From contig CADABQ010000046.1 in assembly GCA_902786205.1 (NCBI GenBank), positions 1 to 37,222 on the forward strand: 37,222 nt of DNA, written 5' to 3'. Every line of letters begins with the position of its first letter. Position 1 is the stretch's first letter. Below, piece by piece: positions 32,787 to 37,222 of this stretch. This stretch comes from an uncultured Lachnospiraceae bacterium (GTDB taxonomy: Bacteria; Bacillota; Clostridia; Lachnospirales; Lachnospiraceae). Under the pieces are notes generated by a model. It searched no databases, was not told the origin of the DNA, and was given only the letters and a program-made list of their open reading frames with translations. A program made the translations under genes and the position numbers.

Positions 32787-35260
32787 TGTTACGTCGGAAA
32801 ATCTTTCGAGAATTAAAAATGAACTGGGGACAGTTTTTGTCTATCTTTTTGCTGGCATTTTTGGCCATGGCAATGTTTTGTACGATGGAGGGACATGTAA
32901 TTGGTGAAAATAAATCAAGAGCAACGTTCCATAAAAACTGTAATCTGGCTGATCTATGGATTTATGGAGAAGGCTTTACGCAGGAAAATGTAAATCAAGT
33001 AAAAGACCTTTCTTTTGTGAAAGATGTAGGGCTTCGTATGGCGGTGACAGGTTCTGCTCCAGAGTGCGAGGGAGCACAGGTGGATATATATTTAGAGAGA
33101 CAGAATGTTGTAAATAAACCTTATGTAATAAAAGGAGAAGCGTTTGATCCGAAGGATACAAAGGGAATCTGGCTTACAAATGCTTTTGCAAAATGTTGGA
33201 ACGTTAAAGTGGGCGATACCTTTAAGGTAGAATATAATGGCATTACTTTTTCAAAAAAGGTTAAGGGATTGATTGAAAGTGCGGAATATGAGTATCGTAT
33301 TGCAGATAGTGATACAGATACCGATTTAAGTCACATTGCCTTTGTGTATATGTCTTATGATGCCTTTCCAATAAAAGAATATGTTTTACATATGATTGAA
33401 CAGGGAAAGATTACAGCAAAGAAAGTTGCAGAGAATACAAAAGCATTAGACAGTCAATTGAAAATGCTATCAGCGAAGGGAATGACAATAGAGGATATTA
33501 CACAAGATATGCTGTATGAGGCAGTAAACAAAATGGAGGATGAAAAACTTGCAGATATTATGCCATATACGCAAATGTTGGTAAAGACAACCGATGGTTC
33601 TGCACTTACAAGGGAGGAAGAAATTGCAAAAGCAATAGACGATAATTATGCAGCGATGGTTGATGAAGATTCGATTATGGGAATTGCAAGACTTAATAGT
33701 GAAATTTCCCAGCATGAAACATTTTCGTATATGTTTGTTGTGATATTTGTTGGAATAGCGGTGCTTGTAATAGCAACCTCTATGAGCCGAATGGTGGAAA
33801 AGCAACGTACACAGATAGGAACTATGAATGCATTGGGAATGAAAAAACATAAAGTAATTCTTCATTATATTAGTTATAGTACATGGATTTCTTTACTTGG
33901 TGTTATAGTGGGAATGCTTGTAGGAACGTTCTATGCAAGTCCGTTTATGGTAAAACTATTTACACAATGGTATATTGTGCCAGGATTAAAGGCTGGATTT
34001 GATAGTAGTTATTGTGGAATTGCAGTTCTGATAGTGGTTGTATGTGCGGCAGCTTCATATTTAAGTTGTCGGAGACTTTTAAAAGTAAAACCTGCGGAAG
34101 CACTTCGCCCTGCCGCACCAAAGCAGGGAAAGCGATGTGTATTTGAAAGATTACCATTTTGGGATAAATTAGGATTTAATACACAATACAATTTAAGAGA
34201 TATATCCAGAGCGAAACTTCGTGTATTGATGGGAATAATTGGAACAGCGGTTGGTATGCTTTTGATGGTATATGGGGCAGCATGTAATCTGCTTGTAGAT
34301 GATATGGTGGATTTGAATTTTCAAAAAATACAGCCAGCGGCATATCAGATGAAGTTATCACAGGATGTAAGCTTGAAAAAGGTAGATGACTTAGCTGAAA
34401 AAGTATCTGGAGAACTTATTATGTCTGACCAGATTGAAATTGCAAAGAAACCGAATGCTTCTTCAGACCAAAAGAAAAAGGAAAGTCTTACTGTATTAGA
34501 AGGAAAAGGTTTATATAATATTGTAGATACAAAGCAAAAGGTGATTCATTTGTCAAAAGGTTGTGTGGGATTGAGTCGAAAGCTTTCAGCAGATATGGGC
34601 TTGAAAGTTGGAGATACTTTCTATTGGCATATCTATTCTCAAAATGAATGGTATAAAGCAAAGGTTGGAGTCATTTATCAAAGTACCGAAACACAAGGAA
34701 TTACATATCTTAGAGAAGATTTTGAAAAGACAGGAGTGCAGTTTACTCCATCTATGCTGTTTAGCAATGAAGACTTAACTGCTTATGACAATTTGGACTA
34801 TGTAACGGGAGTTAGTAGCAAAAAGGATATGGAGGCGGCGTATAGAACTGGTATGGAAGCCGTTAATATGATGGTAGTTATGATGCTGGTATTTTCAACT
34901 ATTTTGATTGTTGTAGTATTATATAATTCAGGAAATCTGTCGTTCCATGAACGTGTAAAGGAATTTGCTACCTTGAAAGTGCTTGGATTACAATCGGCAC
35001 AGATCAGAAAAATATTAAGTATTCAAAATATCTGGTTGTCAGTCATTGGAATTTTATTAGGTGCACCATTGGGTAAGGTAAGTTTAAATGCTATGATGAA
35101 TAGTAATGGAGAAAACTTTGATTATAACCTGATGATTCATCCATCCAGTTATATTGTTTCGGGAATACTTGTGTTAGTTGTATCTATGCTTGTTAGTTTT
35201 ATGTTTTCCAAACGAATTAAGAACCTTGATATGGTAGAATCATTAAAAGGTGCAGAATAG
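32786..35260 (+). CDS. FtsX-family ABC permease
   Basis: An 824-residue permease with the duplicated FtsX layout: helix one (LSIFLLAFLAMAMF), an extracellular domain of about 270 residues and three helices (MFVVIFVGIAVLVIATSM and two others). A second single helix (RVLMGIIGTAVGMLLMVYG), another extracellular domain and three final helices follow. QIGTMNALGMKKHKVILH and EFATLKVLGLQSAQIRK are the two coupling-helix motifs. ATG 32786 follows GGAGGTGG, overlapping the ATPase stop; the in-frame TTG at 32780 lies inside the ATPase gene. An adjacent regulator is missing, in contrast to the other FtsX exporter in the window. Confidence 0.87.
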   Translation: MLRRKIFRELKMNWGQFLSIFLLAFLAMAMFCTMEGHVIGENKSRATFHKNCNLADLWIYGEGFTQENVNQVKDLSFVKDVGLRMAVTGSAPECEGAQVDIYLERQNVVNKPYVIKGEAFDPKDTKGIWLTNAFAKCWNVKVGDTFKVEYNGITFSKKVKGLIESAEYEYRIADSDTDTDLSHIAFVYMSYDAFPIKEYVLHMIEQGKITAKKVAENTKALDSQLKMLSAKGMTIEDITQDMLYEAVNKMEDEKLADIMPYTQMLVKTTDGSALTREEEIAKAIDDNYAAMVDEDSIMGIARLNSEISQHETFSYMFVVIFVGIAVLVIATSMSRMVEKQRTQIGTMNALGMKKHKVILHYISYSTWISLLGVIVGMLVGTFYASPFMVKLFTQWYIVPGLKAGFDSSYCGIAVLIVVVCAAASYLSCRRLLKVKPAEALRPAAPKQGKRCVFERLPFWDKLGFNTQYNLRDISRAKLRVLMGIIGTAVGMLLMVYGAACNLLVDDMVDLNFQKIQPAAYQMKLSQDVSLKKVDDLAEKVSGELIMSDQIEIAKKPNASSDQKKKESLTVLEGKGLYNIVDTKQKVIHLSKGCVGLSRKLSADMGLKVGDTFYWHIYSQNEWYKAKVGVIYQSTETQGITYLREDFEKTGVQFTPSMLFSNEDLTAYDNLDYVTGVSSKKDMEAAYRTGMEAVNMMVVMMLVFSTILIVVVLYNSGNLSFHERVKEFATLKVLGLQSAQIRKILSIQNIWLSVIGILLGAPLGKVSLNAMMNSNGENFDYNLMIHPSSYIVSGILVLVVSMLVSFMFSKRIKNLDMVESLKGAE

Positions 35261-35263
35261 AAA

Positions 35264-35298
35264 AATAGGGATGTCACATACAATGTGGCATCCCTATT
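35264..35298 (-). terminator. Terminator shared by the convergent genes
   Basis: A 15-base stem pairs AATAGGGATGTCACA (35264-35278) with TGTGGCATCCCTATT (35284-35298). On the minus strand it is followed by a T-run (CTATTTTTC), so it mainly ends the sigma/anti-sigma transcript. On the plus strand the tail is not T-rich. Confidence 0.8.
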
Positions 35299-35305
35299 CC
35301 TGTGT

Positions 35306-35340
35306 TAAGGATATTCGCAATCTGCTGCGCTGCTTGCTAC
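35306..35340. repeat. Dispersed short repeat, copy 3, inverted and diverged
   Basis: Read on the minus strand this unit shows GTAGCAAGCAGCGCAG followed by CAGATTGCGAATATCC, resembling the repeat cores at 17829 and 31958. It is the most diverged of the three and sits in an intergenic gap. Confidence 0.45.
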
Positions 35341-35357
35341 TATAAATGATAGTTTGT

Positions 35358-36506
35358 TTATTGTTTTGGAGTATAAATTGCTACTGTAACAGTACCATCT
35401 TTATTTAAAGAATAAGTTTCTAACCATAGGCTGCTTAATCCTGTTTCATCATAACTATAGCCAAAGCGTTCAGACATACCAATTTTGTTATCTGTAAAAT
35501 CATATTTTAGATAAACACTTCCTTCAACTTTTCGCCCTGTTTTTTTGCTTTCATAACTGTAACGAGCCACGCCATCTTTTGGTGTGATTGTTTGAACCGA
35601 ATCTTTTATTACATCTGTATACTGATCAATGTTTTCAGGTGTAATCTTAGCAACCCATTCTTTTATAGAATCATTTGTAGAATTTGTGCTATCTTCTTCT
35701 GTGTTAGAGTCTGCCTTCTCTAATTCTTTCATAAACTGTTTTACTTCCTTCGCATTTGCCTTGCTTTTATCAATTGGAAGCGTAAACAGCGCATTTACAC
35801 CATCATATTTTTCATTTCTTGCGATGTTACCTGTTTTCTCATCATAAGTAAATGCATCTTTTTCAAAAAAGGTTGTATCGGAAATGCCAAGGTAAATAGT
35901 GTGGTCGGCAAACTTTTCAATATTATCGCATTCTGTGATACGATATAAGGTATTATCTTCTACGAACTGTTCGTAACCCCCATCTAATGTGAAGGCGTTG
36001 ACTTTCCAAGGCTCAAATCCTTGAATATAAGGAGATACCAGAAAGTTCTTTTCGTACCATTCATCCTTGGATAGGTTTTTGTTATCTGTTGTTTTAATCG
36101 CTACAACACTGTAGGTGCGTTCTGATACTAATTTGTCGTCATTGAAGTATTGGGACAAATTTTTACCAGAGGTAATACCAAGTAGTGTAATATCGTAATC
36201 TTTAAAGTGTTGTGTTTGGTTTATTTCGATGGATTGTTTGCCTTTAAAAGCGTCCGATAATTTGTTATTATCCATTTTTTTTGCTACTGTGGCAGGTGAT
36301 AAATAATGATAGGCAGCATAAGTTGTTGTTGCGCCAACACAAAGAGCACAGGTTAAACCTAATAGAACAGGGATTTTTTTGAATTTTTTCATAGTTTGAC
36401 TTCCTTTCTGATTCATACTGTTTATAATTTTCTGGTTTACCCAAAAATCAGGTTCTTCTGTAGGTGTAAGGGCTTGTTTTAATAAATCGTCGATGTCATT
36501 ATTCAT
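35358..36506 (-). CDS. Membrane-anchored anti-sigma factor
   Basis: A 382-residue protein with an N-terminal cytoplasmic part (MNNDIDDLLKQALTPTEEPDFWVNQKIINSMNQ), one transmembrane helix (about residues 42-66, IPVLLGLTCALCVGATTTYAAY) and a large extracytoplasmic domain of about 310 residues. This is the layout of DUF4179-type anti-sigma factors encoded with ECF sigma factors in Clostridia. The N-terminus should bind the sigma factor and the outside domain should sense an envelope signal. The start ATG at 36506 has GGAGGTATA upstream on the minus strand. The gene overlaps the sigma gene by eight bases. Exact family membership was not searched. Confidence 0.78.
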   Translation of the reverse strand: MNNDIDDLLKQALTPTEEPDFWVNQKIINSMNQKGSQTMKKFKKIPVLLGLTCALCVGATTTYAAYHYLSPATVAKKMDNNKLSDAFKGKQSIEINQTQHFKDYDITLLGITSGKNLSQYFNDDKLVSERTYSVVAIKTTDNKNLSKDEWYEKNFLVSPYIQGFEPWKVNAFTLDGGYEQFVEDNTLYRITECDNIEKFADHTIYLGISDTTFFEKDAFTYDEKTGNIARNEKYDGVNALFTLPIDKSKANAKEVKQFMKELEKADSNTEEDSTNSTNDSIKEWVAKITPENIDQYTDVIKDSVQTITPKDGVARYSYESKKTGRKVEGSVYLKYDFTDNKIGMSERFGYSYDETGLSSLWLETYSLNKDGTVTVAIYTPKQ

Positions 36507-37023
36507 TTCTATATACCTCCATTTCCTTTGTGATTTTTTTCCTAGCCTGATGTAATCTGCTTTTTACAGTGCCACTGGGAATTTTTAAAATTTGTGCAAT
36601 TTCCTTTAAGGTTAATTCATCCATATAATAGAGTAAAATAACGAGTTTCATTTTTTCTGGTAAACTTTCAATGATTGTTCGAACTTTTTCTTTTTCCATT
36701 TTCTCTATCATTAGTTCATCTAAAGGTTTAGAAGATACGGGAAGCTGCTCTATGGATGCATCCTCTGATAGAGATTGCATAGGAGCAATACGTTCTCTTC
36801 TTGCATATCTTCGTTTTTTGCTTCGCCACATGTTTACTGCAATGCCAAGCAGATAGCTTTTGGGATTCTTATTTGTATCAATGTTGTTTAATTCAATGGC
36901 TTTTAGAAAAGTATCCTGATATAAATCATCTGCATCTGTTTTGTTTTTTGTCAGTGCCTTACAAAAGGAATAAATTTCTTTGCCATAATCTTTAATATAA
37001 TTTTCTAATTGTTCTTTGTTCAT
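36499..37023 (-). CDS. ECF-type RNA polymerase sigma factor
   Basis: A 174-residue sigma-70 family protein with only regions 2 and 4. Region 2 contains DADDLYQDTFLKAI and KSYLLGIAVNMWRSKKRR. Region 4 contains LPEKMKLVILLYYMDELTLKEIAQILKIPSGTVKSRLHQARKKI, including the helix-turn-helix. The start is the ATG at 37023 on the minus strand, because the GGAGA site is seven bases away. An ATG two codons upstream (37029) directly abuts that site. It should direct polymerase to envelope-stress promoters when released from the neighbouring anti-sigma factor. I do not see a convincing ECF promoter in the 110 bases upstream. Confidence 0.9.
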   Translation of the reverse strand: MNKEQLENYIKDYGKEIYSFCKALTKNKTDADDLYQDTFLKAIELNNIDTNKNPKSYLLGIAVNMWRSKKRRYARRERIAPMQSLSEDASIEQLPVSSKPLDELMIEKMEKEKVRTIIESLPEKMKLVILLYYMDELTLKEIAQILKIPSGTVKSRLHQARKKITKEMEVYRNE

Positions 37024-37141
37024 AAGCATTCTCCATAATATAAGTAGACGTCTATTTAAAAGGGAATATCTTTTACCCTTACATAAATATATTGGTTACT
37101 AACAGAAAAAAGGTTCATTTTTTGTAACAGTTCAGCCGGGC

Positions 37142-37206
37142 AGAAATGATTGTGGAAATTGCACATGACTGCTGGCAGGCTAAGTGCAATTTCCACAATC
37201 ATTTCT
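37142..37206. repeat. Large perfect inverted repeat at the window edge
   Basis: Two 23-base arms, 37142-37164 and 37184-37206, pair perfectly around a 19-base loop that itself contains CTGC-TG-GCAG. Outside, AGCC and GGCT extend the pairing, so the hairpin spans about 80 bases. No T-run follows on either strand, so it does not look like a simple terminator. It lies 119 bases upstream of the sigma factor start. Confidence 0.75.
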
Positions 37207-37222
37207 ATCGGGCTAACGCCTG

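Noticed and set aside
37030..37140. An autoregulatory ECF promoter (CGTCTA on the minus strand near 37050)
   Set aside because: The -10-like CGTCTA is present, but no AAC-type -35 lies 15-17 bases upstream, and the TGAACC farther up is much too distant.
1..37222. CRISPR array, tRNA or rRNA genes, prophage or integrative element
   Set aside because: I found no regularly spaced repeats, no tRNA-like cloverleaf arms with CCA ends, and no integrase, transposase or structural phage genes.

Overview
The window comes from a low-GC Gram-positive bacterium, most likely a gut-type member of the Clostridia (Lachnospiraceae-like). This is inferred from the AT-rich codon use, strong AGGAGG ribosome sites, sigma-A style TTGACA/TATAAT promoters, CIRCE-type heat-shock control, and the families present (FtsX-type ABC exporters, YtrA-like GntR, GT8 glycosyltransferases, an ECF sigma factor with an anti-sigma partner). 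It is chromosomal accessory/housekeeping sequence. I see no phage, plasmid, tRNA, rRNA or CRISPR locus.

Layout. (1) 1-2720: a long leader and a glucosaminidase-type wall hydrolase, then a FUSC-like membrane protein with its own promoter. (2) 2880-4706: a 2H phosphoesterase (RNA ligase-like), a DUF1653 protein and an alpha/beta hydrolase. (3) 4779-10201: jetA-jetB-jetC of a type II Wadjet (MksFEB-like) SMC complex, with intact ATPase motifs in JetC but no jetD nuclease gene. The position where jetD would be expected is taken by a two-component system whose response regulator overlaps the end of jetC. (4) 10176-15612: that response regulator and kinase, then an ABC ATPase and a large FtsX permease behind an inverted-repeat operator that resembles BceR/VirR-type boxes. 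(5) 15758-19225: an NSS sodium:amino-acid symporter, a convergent TetR regulator, a MITE-like palindromic element, and a divergent nitronate monooxygenase/FabK-like flavoenzyme. (6) 19427-23365: a tightly packed five-gene operon, MarR - acyltransferase - GT8 - GT8 - acyltransferase, which looks like a membrane glycolipid or envelope polymer pathway. (7) 23565-27362: an Ytr-like operon (ATPase, frameshifted membrane subunit, GntR regulator, second ATPase, membrane protein). (8) 27422-29320: a MarR regulator and citrate synthase that share a near-identical operator. (9) 29583-31850: Lon protease under a CIRCE-like operator. (10) 32088-35260: a second ATPase/FtsX pair with a palindromic operator. 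(11) 35358-37023, minus strand: an ECF sigma factor and its membrane anti-sigma factor, preceded by a large perfect hairpin at the window edge.

The theme is envelope sensing and defence: three ABC exporter systems, each with its own regulator or operator, an ECF sigma factor, wall and lipid enzymes, and an SMC complex. The observations most worth following are the JetABC complex without its nuclease and joined to a two-component system, the GT8/acyltransferase operon, and the paired operators at marR/citrate synthase and upstream of lon.
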